Part shown: piece after piece, positions 49,333 through 58,357 of the stretch
How the letters are laid out: each line of letters begins with the position of its first letter
How positions within the stretch are numbered: the first letter of the stretch is position 1
Program-made: the position numbers and the translations under genes
NCBI GenBank assembly: GCA_016932615.1
Contig: JAFGCN010000018.1
Location: 1-64,000, forward strand
DNA length: 64,000 nucleotides
From: Candidatus Aenigmatarchaeota archaeon
GTDB taxonomy: Archaea > Aenigmatarchaeota > Aenigmatarchaeia > QMZS01
Reading direction: 5' to 3'
The notes under the pieces: model-generated
Databases searched by the model: none
Told to the model about the DNA's origin: nothing
The model's input: only the letters and a program-made list of their open reading frames with translations

Positions 49333-49962
49333 ATGATAAAGGCGGTGCTTTTCGACTTTGACCTGACACTTGTCGATTCAGAGCAGGCACTTGAATGTGC
49401 GCTTCTCGAATTCGAAAAAGCTCACGGACTTTCAGGAAAAAAACTGACAACTGATGAAAAGTGGGGAAATACCCTGAAGGGTTTCCTGACAAGATTGGCA
49501 GAACTAAATGGAAATCCCATTAGGATTGAAGAACTTGAGAAAAAATGGGAAGCTTGCATAACAAAAACCTACAAGGAATGCGAGATAAGGGAAAGGGAAT
49601 ATCTAAAGCGCCTTTCAGAAAGAGGGATACTCTTGGGCATAATCTCAGGGTGTGGGGCTAAGCGGATACGCAAAGTTCTGGGCACAGAGAAAAACAAAGG
49701 GCTGACGTTTGAAATCGTTTTCGGTGGAGAAAAAGGGATAAAAAAGCCGGAACTAATCAGGGAAGCTCTTACGAAACTTGAAGTAAAGCCGGAAGAAGCA
49801 ATATATGTTGGAGACCACCCAAAGGACATAGTCGCATCAAAGGAAGCGGGAGTAATTCCTGTTTCGATAACAACGGGCTTTTACAGCAAAAGCCAGCTTG
49901 AAGAATATAAGCCCGCACAAATAATAGATATGCTGGAAGAGCTTGAGCCAATGCTAAAATAA
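49333..49962 (+). CDS. HAD-superfamily phosphatase (phosphoglycolate-phosphatase-like)
   Basis: A 209-aa HAD protein: FDFDLTLVDSE (motif I), LGIISGCG (motif II), KKPELIREAL (motif III Lys) and AIYVGDHPKDIVASKEAG (motif IV). The helical cap makes it a Gph-like subfamily I enzyme. The substrate is not determinable. Its TATA lies in the spacer after tRNA-Leu(CAA). Confidence 0.92.
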   Translation: MIKAVLFDFDLTLVDSEQALECALLEFEKAHGLSGKKLTTDEKWGNTLKGFLTRLAELNGNPIRIEELEKKWEACITKTYKECEIREREYLKRLSERGILLGIISGCGAKRIRKVLGTEKNKGLTFEIVFGGEKGIKKPELIREALTKLEVKPEEAIYVGDHPKDIVASKEAGVIPVSITTGFYSKSQLEEYKPAQIIDMLEELEPMLK

Positions 49963-49970
49963 ATATATAA
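49960..49970 (+). promoter_or_regulatory. TATA-box promoter upstream of the 50 kb membrane-protein locus
   Basis: TAAATATATAA ends about 16-26 nt before the ATG at 49986 and directly overlaps the end of the HAD gene. It is one of the best archaeal TATA matches in the window. Confidence 0.5.
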
Positions 49971-49985
49971 ATAATGCTAACAGTT

Positions 49986-50153
49986 ATGAAGCCCCTTTTG
50001 GTGCTCATCGGAGTAATCCTTCTTGTTGCCACAGTAATTGCATAAGGCATCTATCTGCTTTTCAGGCCGTGCATAACTCTGGCAGCATCGGATTGTAAGA
50101 ATTTGCAAAGAGCCAGCAGGCAGGAGTATATCTTCCGTACATCTCTATTATGA
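49986..50153 (+). pseudogene. small hydrophobic-leader ORF interrupted by an in-frame TAA
   Basis: The frame opens with MKPLLVLIGVILLVATVIA, a signal-like peptide of 19 residues, then TAA (50043-50045), and continues in the same frame for 35 codons (GIYLLFRPC...IFRTSLL) to a TGA that overlaps the next start codon (50150) by 4 bp. The overlap and strong promoter suggest a former 55-codon first gene of the operon, broken by one nonsense change or a base error. Alternatively a 19-residue membrane peptide is made. Confidence 0.45.
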
Positions 50154-50728
50154 AAAAACTCATTTTGCTTTTTGGGATATTGCTTATGTTTGGAGTTTGC
50201 TATGCAGTGGAGTGCCCCTTTGGAGAGGTAAACTGCGAAGGAAAGTGTGGAATGTTTGTCGACGAAAACAATAACGGAATATGCGACCTCTCTGAGAGTC
50301 CTGAAGAAGACCTTATCGGAGAGAAGCAGTCTGGCGTAGTTGATACCTTAACAGGTAATGTGTCAGGAAAACAGACCCAAACCCGTACCAGAGGAACGGA
50401 GTATTATCTCATATCCTTGACGCTTATTCTCTGCGCTCTTTATGCCTTGACCTACTTCCTTACTAAAAAAGGCACTCTGGCTATGGTGACCCACAGGAAA
50501 GTATGGAATATAATTCTTCTTCTAAGCTTTGTTGTTTGCGGCCTCACTGGAATGATAATTGCAATGAACCTCGACCTCGGTCTTGGCATAAGCGTCCCCT
50601 TCAATCTTTCATTCTGGCACTATGAAAGCGGAATCGTCATGACTGTCGTTTCTGTCTTCCACACGCTCTGGCACACCAGCTATTATAAAGCCATTTTTAC
50701 GGGCGGCAAAAAAAGAAAGCAGGACTAG
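50150..50728 (+). CDS. membrane protein with DUF4405-like helical domain
   Basis: A 192-aa protein: signal peptide (1-19), a short exported Cys-containing segment (CPFGEVNCEGKCGMFVDENNNGICDLSE, EF-hand-like Asp/Asn spacing), then four helices. HRKVWNIILLLSFVVCGLTGM and the His-containing VVSVFHTLWHTSYYK match the DUF4405 arrangement, in which conserved His may bind haem. The NUDIX gene follows by 2 bp. Function is unknown. Confidence 0.7.
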   Translation: MKKLILLFGILLMFGVCYAVECPFGEVNCEGKCGMFVDENNNGICDLSESPEEDLIGEKQSGVVDTLTGNVSGKQTQTRTRGTEYYLISLTLILCALYALTYFLTKKGTLAMVTHRKVWNIILLLSFVVCGLTGMIIAMNLDLGLGISVPFNLSFWHYESGIVMTVVSVFHTLWHTSYYKAIFTGGKKRKQD

Positions 50729-50730
50729 TT

Positions 50731-51153
50731 ATGAAAACAACCTACAGCGCGGGCGGAATAGTAGTGGGGCCCGGCGAAAAAATACTTGTGGTAAACCAAA
50801 ACGGAAATTCCTGGTCGCTTCCCAAAGGCCACATCGACCCCGGAGAAGATGCGCTCACTGCAGCAAGGCGCGAGATTTACGAGGAGTCTGGAGTGAGCGA
50901 ACTTGGGCTTGTAAGTGACCTTGGCTCTTACTCTAGGTTCAAGATTGGAAAAGGCGGCCAGGGTGATGACGAACATGAAACAAAAAACATCCACATGTTT
51001 CAGTTCAGGACAAGCCAGGAAACGCTCAAGCCTATTGACCCACTTAATCCTGAGGCAAAGTGGGTTGAAAAGGGAAAGGTTGCGTCCCTTCTGACCCACC
51101 CAAAAGACAAGCATTTTTTTGAGGGTTGGCTTAAATGCAACACTGAGAAGTGA
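50731..51153 (+). CDS. NUDIX hydrolase
   Basis: A 140-aa protein with the Nudix box GHIDPGEDALTAARREIYEESGV (Gx5Ex7REUxEExGU). Length and context suit an Ap4A or dNTP-type housecleaning pyrophosphatase. It lies 2 bp after the DUF4405-like gene, so it is probably co-transcribed. Confidence 0.93.
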   Translation: MKTTYSAGGIVVGPGEKILVVNQNGNSWSLPKGHIDPGEDALTAARREIYEESGVSELGLVSDLGSYSRFKIGKGGQGDDEHETKNIHMFQFRTSQETLKPIDPLNPEAKWVEKGKVASLLTHPKDKHFFEGWLKCNTEK

Positions 51154-51237
51154 AGTACTCATTATGTCCTGACCAGATTCACGACAGAAATTAAGTATCT
51201 TAAATACCAAAATGCACTAATTAATTCAGGTGAAAGC

Positions 51238-51591
51238 ATGATTGTACGTGAAATAAGGACTTCAGGAACAACGCTTGTCGTATCTGAAGGTAAAGACAAA
51301 AGCGCAACAAAAGAGTACACCTTAGACACCCTTGCAGGCACGCTGAAATCTTATGAAAAGGAGGTAAGAAGCGGAAAGTACGGAGAAGAAACGCTAAGAA
51401 ACCTCGCCCAACTTGAGGGCCTGCTTGAACAGGCAAAGCTATACACAAAGGACAAGCACAGCTTGGCTTATTCCCCCGTATCCTCCAGAAAATGGGGCCT
51501 CTTAAAAGACTATGCTGAAGAAATAATCGAATGGGTCGAGCAATCCATCAAGCTGGATTCACTGAGCCGTCAGGCAGATTCAGTTTACTAA
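51238..51591 (+). CDS. small soluble protein of unknown function
   Basis: A 117-aa helix-rich protein, no recognised motif. GGTG five to eight bases before the ATG (CAGGTGAAAGCATG) is one of the few clear ribosome-binding sites in the window. TATA-like CTTAAATACC precedes it. It is followed 53 bp later by the enolase gene. Confidence 0.62.
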   Translation: MIVREIRTSGTTLVVSEGKDKSATKEYTLDTLAGTLKSYEKEVRSGKYGEETLRNLAQLEGLLEQAKLYTKDKHSLAYSPVSSRKWGLLKDYAEEIIEWVEQSIKLDSLSRQADSVY

Positions 51592-51644
51592 CCTCTTCTA
51601 GGTATTGCCTAAATAGTTTTCTCGACAAATAGTCATGACGCAAA

Positions 51645-52889
51645 ATGCAGATAAAATCAATTAAGGCAGATTGGATAGCGGATTCTGAACTGAATAAAAC
51701 TGTGGGCGTATGGATTGAGACGGATGATGGAACATTTTTTGGTTCGGCGCCTCAGGGAACTTCAGACGGAGACTACGAAGCGGTTGCAGCCCCGGTTGAC
51801 GAAGCGGTCAAAAACATACGGGAGATTGTGCCAAAGCTGATGCTCTTCGACCCTTCAGACCTGAAAACGCTTGACGAGTACCTTGTGCAGCTTGGAGGCC
51901 ACCAGATGCAAAGTTTTGGCGGAAACGCATCGGTCGCGCTGAGCTCTGCCTGGGCAAAAATGGCGGCGCACTCGAAAGGAGTTAGCGTCCCGGAGTACCT
52001 TGCAGAGGAGCTTGGAACAAGAATGAGAATGCCTGTGCCCTGCTTCAACATAATAAACGGCGGGCTTCACGGCGCTCTCGACCCATCGGGAAAGCCATAC
52101 AACCCCATACAGGAGTTGATGCTCGTTCCCGCCTCTGCAGAAAGCTTCGAGGAGGGCTACTGCATGGTAATGCAGGTCTTCAAGAACCTGAGAAATGCCA
52201 CGGGAGAAGCACTGGTCGGAAAAGAAGGTGGGTTCTCCCCGGCACAGCACCTGGACTGGTCTATTGGCAAGGTAAAAGAAGCAATAGAAATGTCGGGCTA
52301 TGAGACCAAAGATTTCCGGCTGGCTCTTGACTGCGCGGCAAGCGAGTTCTTCAAGGACGGGCTGTACACACCGGTTGCTGGCGACAAGCAAAGAAACGTT
52401 GAGGAAATGGTAGAGTTCTACAAAGGCCTGATTTCAAATTCCCCAATAAAGGTAATGTCCATAGAAGACCCTCTTGACCAGAATGATTTCAGGGGATTTG
52501 CAGAAGTTACAAAGGCCCTTGATGGAATGATGATTGTCGGCGACGACCTGTATGTCACACAGCTTGAGAGAGTAAAAAAAGGAGTCGAGCAGAAATCCAC
52601 CAATGCGGTTCTCGTCAAGATAAACCAGAACGGAACCGTAACTGGAACACTGGACACCATCAGGTTCGGTCTTGAAAACCGGCTCCTCCACATGATTTCC
52701 CACAGGAGCAAAAGGGCGCCGGGAGATTTCATAGACGCATACCTCTCGGTTGCCGTCGGGCAGTTCATAAAGCACGGCTCAAGCAGGGGCGAAAGGGTGG
52801 AAATCTACAACGAGCTGCTCAGGATAGAAAGAGAGGCAAAAGAGATGAACCGCCCACTTCCTTATGCTGGAAGAAGCCTCGTCAAGTAA
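51645..52889 (+). CDS. eno: enolase (diverged)
   Basis: A 414-aa protein aligning over its whole length with enolase (2-phosphoglycerate dehydratase, glycolysis). Conserved: GKEGGFSP (catalytic Glu), SIEDPLDQ, GDDLYVT (Asp metal ligands), VLVKINQNGT (catalytic Lys), SHRS and IKHGSSRGER. Diverged: the substrate loop DSRGNPTVE reads DSELNKTVG, and the SGASTG loop reads QGTSDG. The chain is slightly shorter than usual (about 425-430). Metal and acid/base residues remain, so activity is likely, but altered specificity is possible. Confidence 0.88.
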   Translation: MQIKSIKADWIADSELNKTVGVWIETDDGTFFGSAPQGTSDGDYEAVAAPVDEAVKNIREIVPKLMLFDPSDLKTLDEYLVQLGGHQMQSFGGNASVALSSAWAKMAAHSKGVSVPEYLAEELGTRMRMPVPCFNIINGGLHGALDPSGKPYNPIQELMLVPASAESFEEGYCMVMQVFKNLRNATGEALVGKEGGFSPAQHLDWSIGKVKEAIEMSGYETKDFRLALDCAASEFFKDGLYTPVAGDKQRNVEEMVEFYKGLISNSPIKVMSIEDPLDQNDFRGFAEVTKALDGMMIVGDDLYVTQLERVKKGVEQKSTNAVLVKINQNGTVTGTLDTIRFGLENRLLHMISHRSKRAPGDFIDAYLSVAVGQFIKHGSSRGERVEIYNELLRIEREAKEMNRPLPYAGRSLVK

Positions 52890-52988
52890 ATTCAAATTAC
52901 AAATTTTATTTTTCATTTCATTATCTCACATGCCTGGACGCTATACCCAATCCTTGCAAAAAGCAATACTATATCAAAAGAGTAGTTT

Positions 52989-53366
52989 ATGGAAAAAGGA
53001 TTGGTAATCATTTCGGTCCTCCTGCTTGTCTGCCTTATCGCATTTAGCGGTTGCACTGAAAAGCCCCCGGTAGAAAACCAGACCCAAGGGCCGGAAAAGA
53101 CTCCAGAAGAGTTGTACCTTGAAACCCTTGTGGATGCCTGCGTGCAGGAATGCAAAAACGCAAAACTTCTGGATAAGGACCTCTCAAACGGGCCATGCCT
53201 TCTTGACCCGATGCCGCAAAACAAATCCTGGGTTTGCGATGTAGCTCATGTGCCAAGAATCGCAGCTGACGCAAGGGCTGAAAATCAGTGCCTGTCTTTC
53301 CGGCAGGAACTTGCAACGCACTTCATTGAAGTCGACCCGGAGTGCAATTACCTGAGGAAGTGGTAA
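52989..53366 (+). CDS. lipoprotein-like secreted protein
   Basis: A 125-aa protein with a signal peptide ending in IAFSGC, a lipobox-like site with Cys at about residue 22. The exterior part has six cysteines (VDACVQECK, GPCLLD, WVCD, NQCLSF, PECNY). No family was recognised. TATA-like sequence at 52968 suits a leaderless start. The DUF362 gene follows 24 bp later. Confidence 0.65.
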   Translation: MEKGLVIISVLLLVCLIAFSGCTEKPPVENQTQGPEKTPEELYLETLVDACVQECKNAKLLDKDLSNGPCLLDPMPQNKSWVCDVAHVPRIAADARAENQCLSFRQELATHFIEVDPECNYLRKW

Positions 53367-53390
53367 AGCATATTTGATAGATGTACCTTT

Positions 53391-54419
53391 ATGGCAAGAG
53401 TGTATTTCAGACCGGTCGATTCCTATGAAAAGACCTGTGAGGTTAGCAAAGCTGCCAGGGGGCTGCTAGAGAGGGTTATTTCAGAAGAAAAAATCCCTCT
53501 TGAAAAGAGCATTCCTGTGAAAGTCCACTTTGGCGAAAAAGGAAATGTCACCTTCATCGAGCCAAAAAACTTCAAAGGGCTTTTAGATTTCCTGAAGGAA
53601 AAGAAAATAGACTCCTGCTTTATCGAGACAAATGCCTTGTATGTCGGCTCAAGAAACACCAAAGAGAAGCATGTGCAAACCGCTCTGGAACACGGCTTTA
53701 CTGCCCTTCCAATTGTTATTGCTGATGGAGAGAATGGCGAGGAAGTTTCTGAAGTAGAGATAAATAAGCGCCGCTTCAAAAAGTGCAAAATCGGAAAAGC
53801 TATTGCTGAAAGCAGGCAGTTAATAGTCCTGTCCCACTTCAAGGGCCATTCCTTTTCAGGTTTTGGCGGAGCCATAAAGCAGCTCGGCATGGGTTGCAGC
53901 GCAAGAAGCGGAAAGCTTGACCAACACGCCAATTCACACCCAACGCTAAATCCCCTCAAATGCAAAAAGTGCGGCCTTTGTGTAAAGAACTGCCCTGGAG
54001 ACGCTATTGAGCTGGGGCTTGTTCCCAGGGTAAACACAAAGAAATGCCTTGGATGCGCCCGGTGCATTAGCGTCTGCCCAAATGGCGCAATGGATATAAA
54101 CTGGCTTTCAACCATGCCAAAAACCTTTCATGAAAAGTTGGCGGAGTACGCCTATGCCGCCCATCAGGGAAAGAAAAATATCTATATAAGCTTCCTCCTG
54201 AGAATCGCAAAGGACTGCGACTGCTGGGGGTGCAAGCAGGACATCGTCGCCAAAGATATTGGAGTTTTCGCTTCCACTGACCCGGTTGCCATTGACAAGG
54301 CGTGCTGGGACCTGCTAAACAAAATGGAAGGCAGAAAGGTCTTTGGCGGGGAGGACATCTTTGAATATGCTGAAAATATTGGCCTAGGTACTTCCCAGTA
54401 TGAGTTGATTGAAATATAG
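53391..54419 (+). CDS. DUF362 protein with two 4Fe-4S ferredoxin motifs
   Basis: A 342-aa protein. The DUF362 core includes KVHFGEKGN, ETNALYVGSR and HFKGHSFSGFGGAIKQLGMGC. A ferredoxin insertion has CKKCGLCVKNCPGDAI and CLGCARCISVCPNGAM, both CxxCxxCxxxCP, binding two 4Fe-4S clusters. Additional Cys in DCDCWGCKQD follow. DUF362 proteins are redox proteins of unresolved role, widespread in anaerobes. It indicates an anaerobic lifestyle. Confidence 0.92.
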   Translation: MARVYFRPVDSYEKTCEVSKAARGLLERVISEEKIPLEKSIPVKVHFGEKGNVTFIEPKNFKGLLDFLKEKKIDSCFIETNALYVGSRNTKEKHVQTALEHGFTALPIVIADGENGEEVSEVEINKRRFKKCKIGKAIAESRQLIVLSHFKGHSFSGFGGAIKQLGMGCSARSGKLDQHANSHPTLNPLKCKKCGLCVKNCPGDAIELGLVPRVNTKKCLGCARCISVCPNGAMDINWLSTMPKTFHEKLAEYAYAAHQGKKNIYISFLLRIAKDCDCWGCKQDIVAKDIGVFASTDPVAIDKACWDLLNKMEGRKVFGGEDIFEYAENIGLGTSQYELIEI

Positions 54420-54426
54420 CCTTACT

Positions 54427-54738
54427 CTATTTCATCGCCCTTTTCGCCAAAACTATTACCGGAATTGCCAAGTAAACCATAACATCCCAAAAGCTGAATA
54501 GGCCCGTGTAAGAGGCAACTGCAAAAACTCCCAAAAGCCAGCCCAGACTATAACTTGTACTCCAGTACTTCATCCCGGCCAGGAGGACAACTAGACCAAC
54601 TATCAAAAGCGCCTTGAAAAGCAAAATATATTCTGCCGGAAGAAAGTATGCCGCTATGCCTTCAATAATAAGCAGAGTAATAACTCCCATCACAGCTTCA
54701 CCAACTCCCCTGAAAAGCCCGCCCTTGACCCGGCCCAT
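54427..54738 (-). CDS. small membrane protein
   Basis: A 103-aa protein with four hydrophobic segments (about 17-33, 35-55, 62-80 and 82-98), basic N-terminus GRVKGG and C-terminal KRAMK. No family recognised. Convergent with the DUF362 gene (7 bp). Confidence 0.62.
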   Translation of the reverse strand: MGRVKGGLFRGVGEAVMGVITLLIIEGIAAYFLPAEYILLFKALLIVGLVVLLAGMKYWSTSYSLGWLLGVFAVASYTGLFSFWDVMVYLAIPVIVLAKRAMK

Positions 54739-54802
54739 AAAATCATGGGCTTCAAAGGCTTATGTTTGGAAAAACTAAGAATATTCAATATTTACACTAC
54801 TT

Positions 54803-55462
54803 ATGGAAAGATACGGGGTAGATCTGATTAATCTTGGCAGAGTTATTGAGGAAACTCTTAGGGGTTATGAGTCTGCATACTTTACACAGAACCTGAACTT
54901 TGGGCAATTATCCGGACCAACCTATGTTGAAGGAAAACCTTACTCATTAAGGGGGGAAGCTTCAGTTTCTTTAGGGGAAACTCCTCTTGGCAATATGACT
55001 GTTGTGGGCTTACTCCCTGGCGAAGCAACCGGAAAAGAACCTCGGCCAAAGGAGGATCTTTTTGCTGAAGCATGTTTGCCCCTATTTTCTGTTACAGGTG
55101 TTGGAAAAATAAATCACAATCTAATTTCCCTGGCGGAAATGGTTCCAAATGATCGCTCTGAAGGAATTCGCAAGGGTTGGGATTTAGGCGTTTATCTAGG
55201 CCGTTATGGATTAAATCTGACTTTGGGGTTATCAGTAGAACCTCGCATTTACTATACGGTGGGATATGCAAATTGCGGCCAAAGGTTTGGAGACTTACAC
55301 TTCATAAAAAACGAAACCAAAGAATTGCAATTTGCAGGATTTATTCCGATAACAAGGGAAAGCGGTCTGCAGAACAATGCCTCCATTCAGGGTTGGATGA
55401 GGTATTGGGATTTTCCTGAAGGATATAGAACTATCCGGATACCAATTCCGACTAAAGAGTGA
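54803..55462 (+). CDS. soluble protein of unknown function
   Basis: A 219-aa protein without signal peptide or membrane helix. Some beta-rich stretches such as GEASVSLGETPLGNMTVVGLLPGEA and LNLTLGLSVEPRIYYTVGYANCGQRFG. Codon use is somewhat A/T-rich. No family recognised. It is convergent with the phosphoesterase (6 bp between stops). Confidence 0.58.
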   Translation: MERYGVDLINLGRVIEETLRGYESAYFTQNLNFGQLSGPTYVEGKPYSLRGEASVSLGETPLGNMTVVGLLPGEATGKEPRPKEDLFAEACLPLFSVTGVGKINHNLISLAEMVPNDRSEGIRKGWDLGVYLGRYGLNLTLGLSVEPRIYYTVGYANCGQRFGDLHFIKNETKELQFAGFIPITRESGLQNNASIQGWMRYWDFPEGYRTIRIPIPTKE

Positions 55463-55468
55463 CGTTCC

Positions 55469-56614
55469 CTAAACCCTTACATTCTTGTAAGCAACCTTGT
55501 CGCCACTTACCTTAAGAATTCCTGCCTGCCCTTCGACGATAGCCCCCGCGTTATAGAACAAGCTGTCTACAAAGGTGTTCTCGGGCACGGGCTTTTCGTA
55601 CAGGTCGTTTGCATGCCCTGCACTTTCGTGTATGTGGCCGTTAACCGCTTTTTTTATTCCAAGCTCCTTGTAGATTTTTGCCAGCGCCTCGCTTCCGACG
55701 TTTCCATAATCGATTGACATCGGGGCGCCAAGGGATTTCAGTTCAGCAGCCATTTCTTTCGAACAGACCGACCCCTTTTCTATTGCATACATCGGCTGAA
55801 CCGCTTCAGCTCCGGCTTTCTTAAGTTTTTCGGCTGTCTTGCTGGCGCCTTCAGCGGAGTCGATTGCAACATACTCGATGGCCATGTCCTTGTACTGCAC
55901 CGCCCAGACCTCAAAACTTTTTTCGGCCTTTCCGTAAGCGGCATAGTCAACAGAAGTAGAAGCCGTGAATTTTGGAGGTATATGCGACACTACTATTGTT
56001 TTGCTTGGGTCGGTCACAAGCCGCCTCAAATCATCCATGTTTGATACATGCATAAGGTCAACCATCACAACTTTTTCGGCAGTTTCGCCTTCCCCCTCCT
56101 TCTCACCAGCTTTGCCTTTTTTCTTGGTTTCTTTCTTATTTCCTTCTTCTCGGGGGGACTCTTCATCGCCCGCTTCAGCAAGCTTTGCCATAATGGGAAC
56201 ATATCCTGAGCCAGCTCCGGGCCTGTCTACCAGATAATAACCGCTTCCGCTCCCGACATCCGCCCCGGGAAGGAAAACTATCTCGTGGTCTTTTTCTGTA
56301 AGTTTTGGCTCAAGCAAGGCGTCGTGAATGTTCGAGTATTTCTTTAGTGCCTCCTTCATTGCAGAGCCATAAATAACTGTAGTTTCGTGGTTTCCGGGAA
56401 GAACATAGGTTGGGATTTTACTTTTTCCTGCCGCCTCCAGAACCGAAGCAAGGTAGTTCTGGCTCTCCTCAGGTGTCATTCCGCTGTCGCTAAGGTCACC
56501 ATTAAGGACTAGGTAGTTGATTCCCTCCTTTTTGAGCATATCTATCGCTTTTGGCACTTTCTCTTCCATAGTGTGCGCATCTGAAATAAACCCGTATTTT
56601 GTTTCGACGGACAT
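55469..56614 (-). CDS. metallophosphoesterase with Lys/Glu-rich insertion
   Basis: A 381-aa protein with calcineurin-like motifs GFISDAHTM (D-x-H), LNGDLSDSG (GD), LPGNHET (GNHE), VVSHIPP and NGHIHESAGH. Between residues about 150 and 180 is a low-complexity insertion of Lys, Glu and Gly repeats that interrupts the fold at a loop. Cytosolic by sequence. The substrate is unknown. The insertion has no counterpart in the 305-1000 enzyme. Confidence 0.86.
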   Translation of the reverse strand: MSVETKYGFISDAHTMEEKVPKAIDMLKKEGINYLVLNGDLSDSGMTPEESQNYLASVLEAAGKSKIPTYVLPGNHETTVIYGSAMKEALKKYSNIHDALLEPKLTEKDHEIVFLPGADVGSGSGYYLVDRPGAGSGYVPIMAKLAEAGDEESPREEGNKKETKKKGKAGEKEGEGETAEKVVMVDLMHVSNMDDLRRLVTDPSKTIVVSHIPPKFTASTSVDYAAYGKAEKSFEVWAVQYKDMAIEYVAIDSAEGASKTAEKLKKAGAEAVQPMYAIEKGSVCSKEMAAELKSLGAPMSIDYGNVGSEALAKIYKELGIKKAVNGHIHESAGHANDLYEKPVPENTFVDSLFYNAGAIVEGQAGILKVSGDKVAYKNVRV

Positions 56615-56816
56615 AATAATACTCTTACAGGTATAAATACTTTTATTACTACCTTAAAGATACAACTTTACTCTTATTATTCTAGCACACTCCCTCTACG
56701 GCCAGCCAATCCTGCCCTGGCTGCATACTGCTTCTCCAAGGGCCGCTTTTCTAAACAAAAGCCCAAAAAGGCCTATAGCAAATATATACCTTGCCTTCCT
56801 AATTACTATAAAGAAA

Positions 56817-57500
56817 ATGACTATGAAGATAAACTCCCCTCTCCTGATTGCCCTGCTGGTTCTTGCCATGCCCCTGGCCTTATGCCACCAGCCAAGAATT
56901 GTGTTTGATAGGGAGGCCTCTTTTGAAAACCCCGTAATTGTCAGCCAGCCGGAAATATCAAAAGCTTACTACGGGCAGCTTAACGGAAGCCCGGAGTATT
57001 ACCGTATATACAGCCCAGTGAGCTTTAAGCTCTATGCAGGGCTTCTTTCCCCCAACATCAGCGGCTCCAGAACAGACTTCATAGCGGAAGTATCCAATAA
57101 AAGCAGGATTATCCTGATTCTAAACGGGCCTGCCCGGAACTGGACACCCTATTACGAGGAATTCGCGGGAGACTACTACCTCAGGGGCCCTGACTCAGAG
57201 AAGGTGGTTCCTTCGGGGACATATTATATACGCGTTTTCAACAGGGACAACCAGGGAAAATACATTCTGGCCATAGGCAAGGAAGAGTCATTCACGCCCG
57301 ACGAGATGGCAAGGACGGTCTTTACGCTGCCCCGGATAAAACGGGAATTTTTTGGAAAGCCCGGCTACGAGGCATTTTTCAACTTCACGGGCGTTTTCCT
57401 GCTGATTGTCCTGTCAATTATCGCCATAATCTCCTACCTCATCTGCAAAGCCGCCTCGAAGCTCAAAAAAGAGGAAACTTGTGATGGAGAGTTATTTTAG
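56817..57500 (+). CDS. surface protein with signal peptide and C-terminal anchor
   Basis: A 227-aa type I membrane protein: signal peptide about 5-23 (LLIALLVLAMPLALC), an extracellular domain with several Tyr and NxS/T sequons (NISGS, NKSR, NWT, NFT), and a C-terminal helix (about 190-213) with a Lys-rich cytosolic tail. ATG codons at 56817 and 56823 are both possible. The TATA box AAATATATACC at about 56779 is correctly spaced. The extracellular fold was not recognised. Confidence 0.68.
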   Translation: MTMKINSPLLIALLVLAMPLALCHQPRIVFDREASFENPVIVSQPEISKAYYGQLNGSPEYYRIYSPVSFKLYAGLLSPNISGSRTDFIAEVSNKSRIILILNGPARNWTPYYEEFAGDYYLRGPDSEKVVPSGTYYIRVFNRDNQGKYILAIGKEESFTPDEMARTVFTLPRIKREFFGKPGYEAFFNFTGVFLLIVLSIIAIISYLICKAASKLKKEETCDGELF

Positions 57501-57578
57501 GGCTAAAGCCCACTTTTCCAAAATCGCCAAAAATACCAAAATGTATGAATTTCCTACTCTACTAAAGAATCCTTTCGA

Positions 57579-57767
57579 TTAAAATCTCTTCTTTTTCGCG
57601 TAGCACGCTCTGCATAAGACTGGTTTGCCCTCGGTTGGCTTGAAAGGAACTTCGCATTCCTCTCCGCATTCCGTGCAAGTCGCCTTGTGCATTTCCCTGG
57701 GACCGAAACTTTTTCCAGACCCACCCCGGTTGAAACCGGTTCTTCTCTGTTCCATTGAATAATTCAA
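57579..57767 (-). CDS. CxxC-x17-CxxC zinc-ribbon protein
   Basis: A 62-aa protein with a basic Gly/Arg-rich N-terminus, then HKATCTECG and, 17 residues on, VLCRACYAKKKRF. The CxxC-x17-CxxC module with the CEVPFKPTEGKPV core is widespread in DPANN archaea and candidate-phyla bacteria, where it is a presumed RNA- or ribosome-associated zinc finger of unknown role. It is 21 bp downstream of the PEBP gene on the same strand. Confidence 0.85.
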   Translation of the reverse strand: MNYSMEQRRTGFNRGGSGKSFGPREMHKATCTECGEECEVPFKPTEGKPVLCRACYAKKKRF

Positions 57768-57788
57768 GATTATGTCTTTAGTATCCCT

Positions 57789-58238
57789 TTAAAAAGCCCT
57801 AAAACGCCTGTATTTACCCATCAGCACTGCCTCTGCAAGCACATGGCCAGACATGGACCTTAAAAGGTCCTGCTTTCTTGCGCCTTCCCTAAGCCCCACT
57901 GCCTTATCCAGGGCATAAAGCCGAAAGAAATACCTGTGTGCGCCCGAAGGCGGGGCGGGCCCTCCATACTCAAGCCGCCCAAAATCATTCATGCCCAGTA
58001 CCGCTCCAATCGGAATCTCCCCTTCCTCGATCCTTTTGGTGGCTGGAGAGATATTCCAAACCAGCCAGTGTGTCCAGGAGCCGGAAGGCGCATCTGGGTC
58101 ATCCACAATTACAACAAGCGACTCTGCTTTTCCCGGCACTCCCTCTATCTCAAGAGGCGGGCTTACGTCAAGCCCATCGCACGTGTAAATGTCCGGAATC
58201 ATGGAATCGTCCTTGAACGCAGGGCTTGTCAGTTTCAT
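57789..58238 (-). CDS. PEBP-family (YbhB/YbcL) protein
   Basis: A 149-aa protein with the phosphatidylethanolamine-binding signature: YTCDGLDVSPPLEIEGVP, VVIVDDPDAPSGSWTHWLVWNI (DPDxP and WxHW) and GGPAPPSGAHRYFFRLYALD. Archaeal and bacterial members are cytosolic and of unclear function, suspected to bind small anions or to inhibit proteases or kinases. Length is typical. Confidence 0.93.
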   Translation of the reverse strand: MKLTSPAFKDDSMIPDIYTCDGLDVSPPLEIEGVPGKAESLVVIVDDPDAPSGSWTHWLVWNISPATKRIEEGEIPIGAVLGMNDFGRLEYGGPAPPSGAHRYFFRLYALDKAVGLREGARKQDLLRSMSGHVLAEAVLMGKYRRFRAF

Positions 58239-58357
58239 AATATATTCTTACAGCCAATAGGTATGTGCATTCCAGAGGCAGTCTAGAAAATAGCACCCGC
58301 ATAGCCCCCTTAAGGTTTTCTAAAAGTAAACAAAAAAACAAACTAAAATTCCTGGTA

